DNA from: Microbacterium lacus | GTDB lineage: Bacteria > Actinomycetota > Actinomycetes > Actinomycetales > Microbacteriaceae | Assembly (NCBI RefSeq): GCF_002812805.1 | Contig: NZ_NMUM01000004.1 | Coordinates: 1-64,000, forward strand | Reading direction: 5' to 3' | DNA length: 64,000 nucleotides | In this document: positions 7,825 to 15,433 of the stretch, piece after piece | Layout: each line of letters opens with the position of its first letter | How positions within the stretch are numbered: position 1 is the stretch's first letter | Notes under the pieces: model-generated | What the model saw: only the letters and a program-made list of their open reading frames with translations | Database searches by the model: none | What the model was told of the DNA's origin: nothing | Position numbers and translations under genes: made by a program

Positions 7825-9609
7825 TTACTGGTACTTGGGCAGGATCTCGGGCCCCGGCGTGCTGGACGGAAGTACCCGATAGGTCTTCAAGACCTGGGTC
7901 ATCGCCTTCTGGAAACCGGCGGCATTGGCCGAAGACATCCTATTCTTCTTCGGCTCGTCGAGCGTGAAGATCACCACGTACTTCGGGTCGTCCGCCGGCG
8001 CGAAACCGGCCAGCGTCGTGTAGAAGATGCCCTGCTTGTACCCGCTGCCGTCTTCGTTCGCCTTCTCTGCCGTACCCGACTTGGTCGCCATCCGGTAGCC
8101 ATCGATCGCGAGCACTTTGTGGTTCGTGACCTGCTGGAACACGTTCTCGAGCATGAGCGTGACGTCGGCCGCGGTCTCGGACGAGATGACCTGTTCGGGC
8201 TCCCCGAGGTCGGGCTCGATGACCTCTCCCGAGGCCGTGGTGCACGACTCAACGAGGCTCAGAGGCATCCGTACGCCGTCGTTCGCGATCGTCTGATAGA
8301 CGCTGGCGACCTGCGGGACGGTGACCGTGAAGGACTGGCCGAAGGTGGTCGTGTAGTGGGATGCCTGGTCCCAGGGAGCGTCGTGCAGGATGCCCGTGCG
8401 CTCGCCGGGAAAGTCGACCTCGGTCTTCTCGCCGACACCGAAACGCTCCAGGTAGTCGTGACGCACGTCGTCCGACACCAGTGTGCCGAACTTGGACAGA
8501 GCCACGTTCGAGGAGTCGACGAGCGCGCCCGTCATCGTGTAGTTGTACGACGGGTGCGAGAAGACGTCGTTGACCGTGATGTCGCCCGGGAGCGTCTCGC
8601 GGCCCGATGCCGGAAGCGTCGGGGTGAGCGGCGTGACCCCCGCGGAATCGATGATCGTCGCGGCCGTCACGGGCTTGAAGGTCGAGCCGGGCTCGAACTC
8701 GTACGTGAAGATGCGGCTGCTGCGATCGCTCTCGGCGGACGCGTTGACATCGTTGGGGTCGACCGTCGGGTACTCGGCGGCCGCGCGGATCTTGCCCGTT
8801 TCGACCTCGAGGACGAATGCGGTGCCGTAGTTCGCCTGCTGGTTCTGGACCTCTTCGGCCACCATCTGTTGCAGGTACCACTGCAGGTCACGGTTGATCG
8901 TCAGCTGCAACGTTCCGCCGTCCTCGGCGGGCGTCTCATCGAGGGTGCCCGGGATGACCACGCCATCCTTTCCCCGCTCGTACGACTGCGCACCGTCCAC
9001 ACCTGACAGGCAGTCATCTTCGGAGAGCTCCAGACCCGCGAGCGCTTCGCCGTCGGACCCGACGAATCCCAGGAGATTGCCGCCGACGGCCCCATCGGGA
9101 TAGGTACGAGACGGATGCTCGGACGTGGTCAGGAACGGCAGGTCGAGGGCGACGAGGGCCTGATACTGGTCGGTGCTGAGCTTCGTCGCGATCTGCGCCC
9201 ACTGCGAGTCGGCGTTGGCAGCGAGCGCATCCGCGACAATCTGCTGCACCTCTTCGGGAGTCTGACCGGTGATCGCAGCGATCTGCGCCGCCTGTTCGGG
9301 CCAGACCTGCTCCACGGTGCGGCCATCGCTGAACTCCTGGTTGAGGATGTTCTGCGGGTCGACCTGCGCGTCGTACAGCATCGTGTTGCCCGCGAGCACC
9401 GCCCCGGTTTCATCGACGATCGTGCCACGCGCTGCCTCGAGCTTGTTGCTCGCCACCATCCCGACGCCGGCCGAGTCGGCACGGTGGTCGTCCGCGTTGA
9501 CGACCTGGATGTCGACCAGACGCACGACGAACACCCCGAGGATCGAGAGGACGACCGCAAGGGCGACCACGGTGCGGCGGCGGGGGGAACGTGTGGTGCG
9601 TGTAGTCAT
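7825..9609 (-). CDS. ftsI: FtsI/PBP3-type septal transpeptidase
   Basis: Class B penicillin-binding protein that cross-links septal peptidoglycan together with FtsW. 594 aa. A short basic cytoplasmic tail and one membrane anchor (about residues 13-33) precede the pedestal/dimerisation domain and the transpeptidase domain with all three active-site motifs: S309-TFK312, S366-SN368 and K510-SGT. A Cys pair region near residues 200 (DDCLSG) and 456 (ESCTTA) could form a disulfide outside the cell; that is inference. Lies 57 bp downstream of the ftsL-like gene and 66 bp upstream of murF. No PASTA domain is present at the C-terminus. Confidence 0.95.
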   Translation of the reverse strand: MTTRTTRSPRRRTVVALAVVLSILGVFVVRLVDIQVVNADDHRADSAGVGMVASNKLEAARGTIVDETGAVLAGNTMLYDAQVDPQNILNQEFSDGRTVEQVWPEQAAQIAAITGQTPEEVQQIVADALAANADSQWAQIATKLSTDQYQALVALDLPFLTTSEHPSRTYPDGAVGGNLLGFVGSDGEALAGLELSEDDCLSGVDGAQSYERGKDGVVIPGTLDETPAEDGGTLQLTINRDLQWYLQQMVAEEVQNQQANYGTAFVLEVETGKIRAAAEYPTVDPNDVNASAESDRSSRIFTYEFEPGSTFKPVTAATIIDSAGVTPLTPTLPASGRETLPGDITVNDVFSHPSYNYTMTGALVDSSNVALSKFGTLVSDDVRHDYLERFGVGEKTEVDFPGERTGILHDAPWDQASHYTTTFGQSFTVTVPQVASVYQTIANDGVRMPLSLVESCTTASGEVIEPDLGEPEQVISSETAADVTLMLENVFQQVTNHKVLAIDGYRMATKSGTAEKANEDGSGYKQGIFYTTLAGFAPADDPKYVVIFTLDEPKKNRMSSANAAGFQKAMTQVLKTYRVLPSSTPGPEILPKYQ

Positions 9610-9666
9610 ATGTGGGTCGCCGCGTTTCGTATGTCGATTCCGGAATTCTCGGTGTCAGTCTCGGTG

Positions 9667-10251
9667 TCAGCGGGTCTGGGGGGCGGGCAGCCCCTCGGAA
9701 AGAGCGGGTGGACTGGTGACGACCGCGTCGGTCGGTGCGACCGGGTCCTCGGGCAGACCCTCGATCGTCGCGTCGGGGGCGGTGACGAGAGGCGCCGTCG
9801 CAACGAGCGAGTTCGCCACGCTTCCGCGTCCGATCGCATCGACGGTCGACTGCCACGGCGCGGCTGCACCGCTGCCGAGGATCGCGCCGTCGGAGAGGCG
9901 GAGGTATGAGGGGGCCTCGTTGATGACCATGCCCAGCGCAGAAGCGTTCGCGGCCAGGTATTGAGGCGAACTCAACCCGACGAGCTGCTGGTTCAGCGAC
10001 TGACTCTCGTGCTGCAGCGCTTTCACCTGCTGGGTCAGTGCCTGCTCTTCGTAGACGCCCTGGGTCATCGCGATCGAGATTCCCATCTGCGCCGCCGCGA
10101 TGGCGACAGCGCCGCTCAGCGCGATGATGGCATACGCCAGCCGCGGTCGGCGGCGGCGCGCGGGGGCAGCCTCAACGGCACGCAGGCGATTGCGTTCAGG
10201 ACGCGTCGCCGTGCCCGGAACGAGGGGAAGGGCGGTGGTTGCGAGGCTCAT
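9667..10251 (-). CDS. ftsL: FtsL-like bitopic division protein
   Basis: 194-aa single-pass membrane protein in the classic FtsL position between rsmH and ftsI. Structure: Arg-rich cytoplasmic N-terminus (to residue 39), a membrane segment (about 40-62, [20 protein letters not shown]), a coiled-coil stretch rich in Gln/Leu (about 63-98, including [19 protein letters not shown]) and a long Ala/Pro-rich extracellular tail. FtsL proteins are too divergent for motif proof, so the call rests on topology, coiled coil and locus. ATG overlaps the rsmH TGA as ATGA. The tail of about 90 residues beyond the coiled coil is longer than in many FtsL proteins. Confidence 0.75.
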   Translation of the reverse strand: MSLATTALPLVPGTATRPERNRLRAVEAAPARRRRPRLAYAIIALSGAVAIAAAQMGISIAMTQGVYEEQALTQQVKALQHESQSLNQQLVGLSSPQYLAANASALGMVINEAPSYLRLSDGAILGSGAAAPWQSTVDAIGRGSVANSLVATAPLVTAPDATIEGLPEDPVAPTDAVVTSPPALSEGLPAPQTR

Positions 10252-11198
10252 GCGGCCCTCGCTCTCTCTGCGGCGCGGAGTCGGACGGGGGTGGCGCGCG
10301 GGTTGCGTTCGCGCTCGTCCTCGGGTGCGAGCTCCGCACCCTTGACGAGCAGACGGAACTTCGGTGCGTGCTCGGGAAGCTCGACGGGCAGACCCGAGGG
10401 TGCCGTCGACGCCGAGGCATCGGCGAAGGCACGTTTGACGATGCGGTCTTCGAGCGACTGATAGGCCAGCACGACGATGCGGCCCTTCACAGCAAGAAGC
10501 TCGAGGGCCGCGGGAATGGCACGCTCCACGGCGACGAGTTCTTCGTTGACCTCGATCCGGAGGGCCTGGAAGACGCGCTTCGCGGGGTGCCCGGCGCGCT
10601 GGGCGGCGGCCGGTGTCGCGGCGACGAGCACCTCGACGAGCTCACCCGAGCGCAGGATCGGCGCTTTGTCGCGGGCCGCGACGATGAAGCGTGCGTAGCG
10701 GGCGGCGAGCTTCTCTTCGCCGTACCGCTCGAAGATCGCCCGAAGCGCTCCCTCGGGGTAGGTCGCGATGACGTCTGCGGCGGTGGGGCCATCCGTCTGA
10801 TCCATCCGCATGTCGAGCGGCGCATCCCGGGAGTACGCGAAACCTCGGTCGGACTCGTCAAGCTGCAGCGACGAGACGCCGAGATCGAAGAGGATCGCAT
10901 CGACCCGGTTATAGCCGACGGATGCTGCGGCTTCGGCGATGCCGTCGTAGACCGTGTGCACCAGGCTCACGCGGTCGCCGAAGCGGGCAAGCCGTTCGCC
11001 GGCGAGCCGGAGCGCGTCCGTGTCGCGGTCGAGTCCGATCAGGCGAATGTCGGGAAAGCGCTCGAGGAAAGCTTCGGAGTGCCCACCCATTCCGAGGGTC
11101 GCATCGACCAGCACGGCGCCGGGGCGCTGCAGGGCGGGGGCGAGCAGCTCGATGCAGCGCTCGAGCAGAACAGGGGTGTGGCGGTCTCGGGTTTCCAT
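10248..11198 (-). CDS. rsmH: RsmH, 16S rRNA m4C1402 methyltransferase
   Basis: Methylates N4 of C1402 in 16S rRNA (former MraW). 316 aa with the N-terminal [13 protein letters not shown] signature, SAM-binding [10 protein letters not shown] (residues 34-43), [19 protein letters not shown] and the C-terminal [11 protein letters not shown] and [16 protein letters not shown] tail, all hallmarks of this family. Second gene of the division/cell-wall run, 101 bp after mraZ and overlapping the ftsL-like gene by 4 nt. Confidence 0.97.
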   Translation of the reverse strand: METRDRHTPVLLERCIELLAPALQRPGAVLVDATLGMGGHSEAFLERFPDIRLIGLDRDTDALRLAGERLARFGDRVSLVHTVYDGIAEAAASVGYNRVDAILFDLGVSSLQLDESDRGFAYSRDAPLDMRMDQTDGPTAADVIATYPEGALRAIFERYGEEKLAARYARFIVAARDKAPILRSGELVEVLVAATPAAAQRAGHPAKRVFQALRIEVNEELVAVERAIPAALELLAVKGRIVVLAYQSLEDRIVKRAFADASASTAPSGLPVELPEHAPKFRLLVKGAELAPEDERERNPRATPVRLRAAERARAA

Positions 11199-11299
11199 GA
11201 TGAGGGGGCCGGACCCCGGGTCCTGATCCCCATCCGCTCCGACCTGGCACCGGGGAAGTGTGTCAGGGCGTGGCGGCTGGGAGTCAGGACCAGGGGGCG

Positions 11300-11731
11300 T
11301 CAGAAGAGGCCCGGGATCACCTCCTGCTCCAGATCGGAGTACGACTCCTCATTGGCGGCGGCGTAGGAGTTCCAGGCATCCGCGTTCCAGATCTCGGCGT
11401 GAGCGCCGACACCCGTGACAACGAGTTCCTTCTCCAGACCGGCGTAGGCGCGCAGGTGCGTGGGAACCGTGATGCGGTTCTGCGAGTCGGGCATCTCGGC
11501 GCTCGCGCCCGAGAGGAACATGCGCAGAAAGTCTCGAGCCTGCTTGTTGCTGAGCGGCGCCTCGCGGATGCGCTCGTGCACACGCTCGAACTCGGCGGAG
11601 CTGAAGACGAAGAGACAGCGGTCTTGACCGCGGGTGATGACGACGCCACCGGCGAGGTCTTCGCGGAACTTCGCGGGGAGGATCACGCGTCCTTTGTCGT
11701 CGAGCTTGGGGGTGTAGGTGCCGAGAAGCAT
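11300..11731 (-). CDS. mraZ: MraZ, transcriptional regulator of the dcw cluster
   Basis: 143-aa AbrB-fold DNA-binding protein with two SpoVT/AbrB repeats; each carries a DxKGR-type loop, the first visible as [16 protein letters not shown] and the second as [16 protein letters not shown]. MraZ is known in other bacteria to bind repeats in its own promoter and modulate the division/cell-wall cluster. Here it is the first gene of the run and is preceded by three 10-bp-phased GTGGRG repeats. A GGGGG ribosome site lies just upstream of ATG 11731. Confidence 0.96.
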   Translation of the reverse strand: MLLGTYTPKLDDKGRVILPAKFREDLAGGVVITRGQDRCLFVFSSAEFERVHERIREAPLSNKQARDFLRMFLSGASAEMPDSQNRITVPTHLRAYAGLEKELVVTGVGAHAEIWNADAWNSYAAANEESYSDLEQEVIPGLF

Positions 11732-11771
11732 CGACGTGTACCCCCCTTCGCCCGGCCCGCCTCAGGTATGG

Positions 11772-11797
11772 CCCCACGTTACTCCACTTCCCTCCAC
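11772..11797 (-). promoter_or_regulatory. candidate MraZ-binding repeats
   Basis: Reading the minus strand toward mraZ there are three direct repeats GTGGAG, GTGGAG, GTGGGG (at 11797-11792, 11787-11782 and 11777-11772) with an exact 10-bp period, 41 bp upstream of the mraZ start. MraZ proteins bind short G-rich repeats of about one helical turn in their own promoters, so autoregulation is the natural reading. A fourth related GTGGTG at 11818-11813 is out of phase. Confidence 0.7.
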
Positions 11798-11845
11798 TTT
11801 CCTACGTTTTTGCACCACTAATACGAGTGAGAGCGTCCGCACGAC

Positions 11846-11934
11846 CGAACATCCGAGAGGAACAAGGTCCCCCGATCGTCGAGAAAGGCCCCCGCTGGAC
11901 CACTCGAGGACACGTCATTCCTCTCGGATGTTCG
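11846..11934. repeat. 17-bp perfect inverted repeat upstream of mraZ
   Basis: Positions 11846-11862 (cgaacatccgagaggaa) are the exact reverse complement of 11918-11934, separated by 55 bp. It lies in the 300-bp stretch between the mraZ start and the end of the DUF3040 gene, upstream of the GTGGRG repeats. No gene is visible in this stretch (11732-12031). It could be an RNA stem in the mraZ leader, a regulator site pair or a small insertion remnant; the sequence alone does not decide. Confidence 0.6.
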
Positions 11935-11977
11935 TGGAATGACGCGGAAGTTCGGACCCGAATGCGAAAGCGCGCAC

Positions 11978-12008
11978 AAAAAAAGGGGCCGACCCGAAGG
12001 TCGACCCC
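11978..12008 (-). terminator. Rho-independent terminator of the DUF3040 gene
   Basis: On the minus strand a 10-bp GC-rich stem (GGGGTCGACC / GGTCGGCCCC, one G-T pair) with a TTCG tetraloop is followed at once by seven T residues. It sits 24 bp past the DUF3040 stop codon. This is the most canonical intrinsic terminator in the window. Confidence 0.9.
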
Positions 12009-12031
12009 GAAGAGTGGAGAGAGGTGGAGGA

Positions 12032-12403
12032 CTAGTGGCCGTCCTGGCGCCGATCCCATCGATCGTTCATACGATCCATGAAACTGACCTGGGTTGCGCG
12101 GCGCGGAGCACTCGGGCTTCCCGGGGCGGGCATCCGCGTGATGTCGACCCGTGTCGGTGTGAGAGCGAGGACAACGCCCCCGAGCATCGCGACGAAGCCG
12201 AGGATTCCGACGACGATCAGCTGTGTGGCGACACCCGCCACGAGCGCACCGATTCCGACGAGCACGATGATCGCACCCAGAGTGACATTGCGGTAGTTGA
12301 TGGCGCGGCCCTCGCGGTCCGAGCTGACGACATCGGCGTCGTTGCGCAGAAGGTGGCGCTCCATCTCATCGAGAAGGCGCTGCTCCTGTTCAGAGAGTGG
12401 CAT
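12032..12403 (-). CDS. DUF3040 membrane protein
   Basis: 123-aa protein of the actinobacterial DUF3040 family, recognised by the N-terminal MPLSEQEQRLLDEMERHL. Two adjacent hydrophobic segments (about residues 49-68 and 70-92) form a membrane hairpin, followed by an Arg/Met-rich C-terminus. Function unknown; in actinobacteria it is usually near the mraZ cluster, as here. A TAGACT -10 box lies 34 nt upstream and a strong terminator lies 24 nt downstream, so it is probably monocistronic. Confidence 0.9.
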   Translation of the reverse strand: MPLSEQEQRLLDEMERHLLRNDADVVSSDREGRAINYRNVTLGAIIVLVGIGALVAGVATQLIVVGILGFVAMLGGVVLALTPTRVDITRMPAPGSPSAPRRATQVSFMDRMNDRWDRRQDGH

Positions 12404-12436
12404 CGGTCCCCCGTTGGGTTCTAAAGATTGCGCCTC

Positions 12437-12442
12437 AGTCTA
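12437..12442 (-). promoter_or_regulatory. -10 box for the DUF3040 gene
   Basis: TAGACT on the minus strand, about 34 nt before ATG 12403. It is divergent from the idsA-like gene, whose own -10 box starts 18 bp away. No clear -35 hexamer is visible. Confidence 0.5.
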
Positions 12443-12459
12443 CTCGCGGCGCCGGTTAC

Positions 12460-12465
12460 TAGGCT
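12460..12465 (+). promoter_or_regulatory. leaderless -10 box of the polyprenyl synthase gene
   Basis: TAGGCT followed by exactly 6 nt and then GTG 12472. No Shine-Dalgarno sequence is present. The spacing places the transcription start at or next to the G of the start codon. Confidence 0.65.
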
Positions 12466-12471
12466 AGGCCC

Positions 12472-13545
12472 GTGCAGGGTTCCCCAGACGCCATCCAAGC
12501 GGTTTCACAGCGACTGGAGAGATTTGTCTCGGCTCGCGTCGACGAGGCGGCAGACGCCGGTCCGCTCGCCCGTCCGATTCTCGAGCTCTCCGCGGCGACA
12601 CTGCAGGGCGGAAAGCGTTTGCGTGCAGCCTTCTGCTACTGGGGATGGCGATCGGTGACGGATGCCACGGGCACCGACGAGATCGTCGCTGCGGCCGCGG
12701 CGCTCGAGGTTTTCCATGCCGCAGCACTCGTGCACGACGACATCATCGACAACTCCGACACGCGTCGCGGACACCCCGCGACGCACCGCGCGTTCGAGGG
12801 CGCCCATCTTGCCGGCGGATGGACCGGCGACGCCGCCGCGTACGGTCGATCCTCCGCGATCCTCGCCGGTGACCTGCTTGTCGCGTGGAGCGACGACCTC
12901 TTCGAGGAGGGGATAGCCGATGCGCCCGCCGATCGCGCACGAGCGGCACGCCGCCGCTACGCGGAGATGCGGCGCGACGTGACGGTCGGGCAGTACCTCG
13001 ACATCGCGGCGGAGACCGTGCCCGCCCCTGACGCCGAGCAACTCGGCCGGGCGCTCCACGTGGCCTCGTTCAAGTCCGCACGCTACTCGGTCCAGCAGCC
13101 CCTCCTCATCGGCGCGGCGATCGGCGGCGGGAGCACCGAGCAACAGGAGGCGCTCCGCGACTTCGGCCACCCGATCGGGATGGCCTTTCAACTGCGCGAC
13201 GACGTCCTCGGGGTATTCGGCGACTCGGCTGCAACCGGCAAGCCGAGCGGGGATGACCTGCGTGAGGGCAAGCGCACCGCACTCATCGCCTTCGCGCGGC
13301 AGGAACTCCCTGCATCCGTCCGCCGCACGCTCGACGAATTGCTCGGCGATCCCGACCTCGAGGACACCCAGGTCCGGATGCTTCAGGACACCATCCGCGA
13401 CAGCGGAGCCCTTGACCGGGTCGAGGATCTCATCGCGTCGTACACGCGCGAAGCGGACCGCGCCCTCTCGGGCGCTCCGCTCGACAACGCCTCGGTCGGT
13501 GCGCTCCGCGATCTCGCTCGCGCGGCCGTTCACCGCGTGGCGTAG
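12472..13545 (+). CDS. polyprenyl diphosphate synthase (IdsA/GrcC type)
   Basis: 357-aa trans-prenyltransferase that chains isopentenyl diphosphate onto an allylic primer; product length (C20 or longer, for carotenoids or menaquinone) cannot be told from sequence. First Asp-rich motif DDIID at residues 89-93, second DDVLG at 243-247, plus GGKRLRAAF at 46-54 for substrate binding. An insertion GAHLAGGWTGDAAAYG follows the first motif. Start is the leaderless GTG at 12472. In M. tuberculosis a paralogue (idsA2) also lies next to the Rv2175c/pknL pair, so the neighbourhood is conserved. It converges on the Rv2175c-like gene. Confidence 0.9.
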   Translation: MQGSPDAIQAVSQRLERFVSARVDEAADAGPLARPILELSAATLQGGKRLRAAFCYWGWRSVTDATGTDEIVAAAAALEVFHAAALVHDDIIDNSDTRRGHPATHRAFEGAHLAGGWTGDAAAYGRSSAILAGDLLVAWSDDLFEEGIADAPADRARAARRRYAEMRRDVTVGQYLDIAAETVPAPDAEQLGRALHVASFKSARYSVQQPLLIGAAIGGGSTEQQEALRDFGHPIGMAFQLRDDVLGVFGDSAATGKPSGDDLREGKRTALIAFARQELPASVRRTLDELLGDPDLEDTQVRMLQDTIRDSGALDRVEDLIASYTREADRALSGAPLDNASVGALRDLARAAVHRVA

Positions 13546-13587
13546 TCGTTCACCGCATGGCGGGGTAAGTAACCGCGTGGCGGAGAC
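13528..13587. repeat. three imperfect ~20-bp tandem units at a 3' end
   Basis: Units around 13528, 13548 and 13569 share the core (t/a)caccgc(g/a)tggcg and variants. The first unit contains the stop codon of the polyprenyl synthase gene; the other two lie just after it in the convergent gap before the Rv2175c-like gene. Probably a local slippage duplication of the gene end. Confidence 0.55.
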
Positions 13588-13630
13588 GTCACCCGGGGCC
13601 GGCGATCGCGCGCTCAGCCGAGCGACGGGG

Positions 13631-13981
13631 TCAACCCAAAGACTGGGCGATGCGGCGGACTTCGCTCTTGCGGCCAGCGCGGAGCACCGCGATCGGTGCC
13701 TCGCCCATGGTCTCTTCGGTCTCGAACAGCCACTCGACGACCTCGTCGGTCGAGAAGCCCCGATCGAGAAGCACGATGATCGTGCCGCGCAGCGAGGACA
13801 GGGGCCGATCATCGACCAGGAAGTCCGCGGGGATCTTCAGTGCACCGTCGACGCGCATCGCGACGAGATGGTGGTCATCGAGTAGGCGCCGGACGCGGCC
13901 GGGCGTTTCGCCCATCAACTGGGCGACGGCGGGAAGGGGCAACCACTCGATGGTGGAGGCCCAGGCGGGTGTCTCACTCAC
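13631..13981 (-). CDS. Rv2175c-like DNA-binding protein
   Basis: 116-aa winged/helix-turn-helix protein of the Rv2175c family: an excisionase-like N-terminal half (WLPLPAVAQLMGETPGRVRRLLDDHHLVAMR, residues 13-43, not quoted as a run of bases) and the family C-terminal domain (RGTIIVLLDRGFSTDEVVEWLF). In M. tuberculosis Rv2175c is phosphorylated by the adjacent kinase PknL and phosphorylation lowers DNA binding. Here the kinase gene is 1.4 kb away with a LysM gene between, so the same pairing is likely. GTG start 13981 has a weak CACACT box 6 nt upstream, possibly another leaderless promoter. Confidence 0.88.
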   Translation of the reverse strand: MSETPAWASTIEWLPLPAVAQLMGETPGRVRRLLDDHHLVAMRVDGALKIPADFLVDDRPLSSLRGTIIVLLDRGFSTDEVVEWLFETEETMGEAPIAVLRAGRKSEVRRIAQSLG

Positions 13982-14178
13982 TCAGACAGTGTGTCACGAC
14001 CGAGGGGGTGACTTCATGAGGGCTCCCGGTTGAATGTAGGGGCTGACTCGTTCACTCGGCCAGGAGCGTCCGTCACCTCTTCAGTCACATCAGCAACATC
14101 TTCCCCACATATCACTTCTGTTGACTTTCGTTGACAGCCGTGACAGCGTTTCAGGAGTTTGATCGAGGGGAAACATCC

Positions 14179-15363
14179 GTGCGCAAGTCACTCAAGACGC
14201 TCGTTCGTCCGAACCGTGCGCACTTCACCGTGCCCGCCGCCCTGATCGGCACGCTGGCGGCGACGCTCGTCGCCACGCCGCCCGAGGCTGCGCCGATGAC
14301 CAGCGAACGTGAACCGCGTCCGCACTGGCGGGGTGTGCCCGCTACCCCTTCGGTGACGACGCACGTCGTCGCCGCGGGCGAAAGCGTCTGGTCTGTCGCG
14401 ACCGCACACGGCCTCCGCCCCGCCGATGTCCTCGCGTGGAACGGCCTCGACTGGTCTTCGGTCATCCGCCCGGGTCAGGTCCTGAACCTGACCGCACCGG
14501 CCGCAGCACAGGTTGCGCCCACCCCCTCCGCGCCCACGATGATGTCGCATACGGTCGTCGCCGGCGATACTCTCACCGGCATCGCTCAGAGACACGGCAT
14601 CAGCCTGCAGACCCTGTTCGACGCGAACGGGCTCGGCTGGAGCTCGGTGATCTACCCCGGCCAGACCCTGAACGTTCCGGGCGTCACGACCGCCGCCGCG
14701 GTCGCGCCCGTCGCCGCCCCGGCACCGGCGCCCGCACCCGCGGCACCGCAGACCGCGCACACCGTCGCCCGCGGCGACACACTGTCGGGCATCGCGAAGA
14801 AGTACGGCGTGACGCTCGCCGCCGTATTCGAGGCGAACGGCCTCGGCTCGGGCTCGATCATCTACCCCGGCCAGGCCATCACCGTACCCGGCACCGGTGC
14901 GGCACCCGCCGCCGCGGCGACACCGGCGACACCGGCGGTCGCGGCATCCGTCGACGGGCTCGACGCGGAGCAGATCGAGAACGCACGCCTGATCATCCAG
15001 GTCGGCCGCGAACTCGGCGTCTCAGACCGCGGAATCGCGATCGCCCTCGCCACTGCGATGGTCGAATCCTGGATTCGCAACCTCGATTGGGGTGACCGCG
15101 ACTCGCTCGGCCTCTACCAGCAGCGACCGAGCACCGGCTGGGGCTCCCCCGATGAGATTCGCGACGCATCCCGTTCCATCCGTGTCTTCTACGGCGGCCC
15201 GTCCGACCCGAACGGCAGCCGCACGCGCGGACTGCTCGACATTTCGGGCTGGGAGGGCATGGGCTTCTCGCAGGCCGCGCAGGCCGTGCAACGCTCCGCA
15301 TTCCCTGACCGCTACGCCGCCTGGGAGGGCGCTGCCTACCAGTGGATCGCCGCACTCGGATGA
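14179..15363 (+). CDS. secreted triple-LysM wall protein with lysozyme-like domain
   Basis: 394 aa from GTG 14179, chosen because GAGGGG lies 8 nt upstream; a TTG at 14131 would add 16 residues without a ribosome site. A basic N-terminus and hydrophobic stretch (PAALIGTLAATLVA) act as signal/anchor. Three LysM repeats follow, each starting HVVAAGES, HTVVAGDT or HTVARGDT and ending PGQ, separated by Ala/Pro linkers. LysM binds GlcNAc in peptidoglycan. The C-terminal 130 residues (AIALATAMVESWIRNL and GLYQQRPSTGWG) resemble lysozyme/transglycosylase-like modules, with E in MVESW a candidate acid. Enzyme activity is inference. It sits between the Rv2175c-like gene and the wall-sensing kinase. 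A c-di-AMP riboswitch was looked for in the 197-bp leader and not found. Confidence 0.85.
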   Translation: MRKSLKTLVRPNRAHFTVPAALIGTLAATLVATPPEAAPMTSEREPRPHWRGVPATPSVTTHVVAAGESVWSVATAHGLRPADVLAWNGLDWSSVIRPGQVLNLTAPAAAQVAPTPSAPTMMSHTVVAGDTLTGIAQRHGISLQTLFDANGLGWSSVIYPGQTLNVPGVTTAAAVAPVAAPAPAPAPAAPQTAHTVARGDTLSGIAKKYGVTLAAVFEANGLGSGSIIYPGQAITVPGTGAAPAAAATPATPAVAASVDGLDAEQIENARLIIQVGRELGVSDRGIAIALATAMVESWIRNLDWGDRDSLGLYQQRPSTGWGSPDEIRDASRSIRVFYGGPSDPNGSRTRGLLDISGWEGMGFSQAAQAVQRSAFPDRYAAWEGAAYQWIAALG

Positions 15364-15371
15364 CACAGTTC

Positions 15372-15394
15372 CGCCTCGCCCCGAGGGTGAGGCG
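15372..15394 (+). terminator. hairpin after the LysM gene
   Basis: CGCCTC and GAGGCG (15372-15377 and 15389-15394) pair around an 11-nt loop 8 bp past the LysM stop. There is no T-tract, so termination is uncertain. Confidence 0.4.
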
Positions 15395-15421
15395 CTCCCG
15401 GGGCACGGGCCGTAGCTTCCG

Positions 15422-15427
15422 TAGACT
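15422..15427 (+). promoter_or_regulatory. leaderless -10 box of the kinase gene
   Basis: TAGACT, then TCATTC (6 nt), then GTG 15434. No ribosome site lies between, consistent with a leaderless transcript. Confidence 0.65.
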
Positions 15428-15433
15428 TCATTC

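Noticed and set aside
6379..9006. 875-codon plus-strand open frame
   Set aside because: Antisense to murF and ftsI, which have complete motifs; the frame has no recognisable fold or ribosome site.
13569..13587. short GC repeats as an attachment site
   Set aside because: Explained better as slippage copies of the polyprenyl synthase gene end; no integrase is present.
13982..14178. possible c-di-AMP (ydaO-type) riboswitch before the LysM wall protein gene
   Set aside because: Such riboswitches precede wall hydrolase genes in actinobacteria, but the conserved GC-rich pairing and core sequences could not be found here, and TTGAC elements close to the start suggest a short leader.
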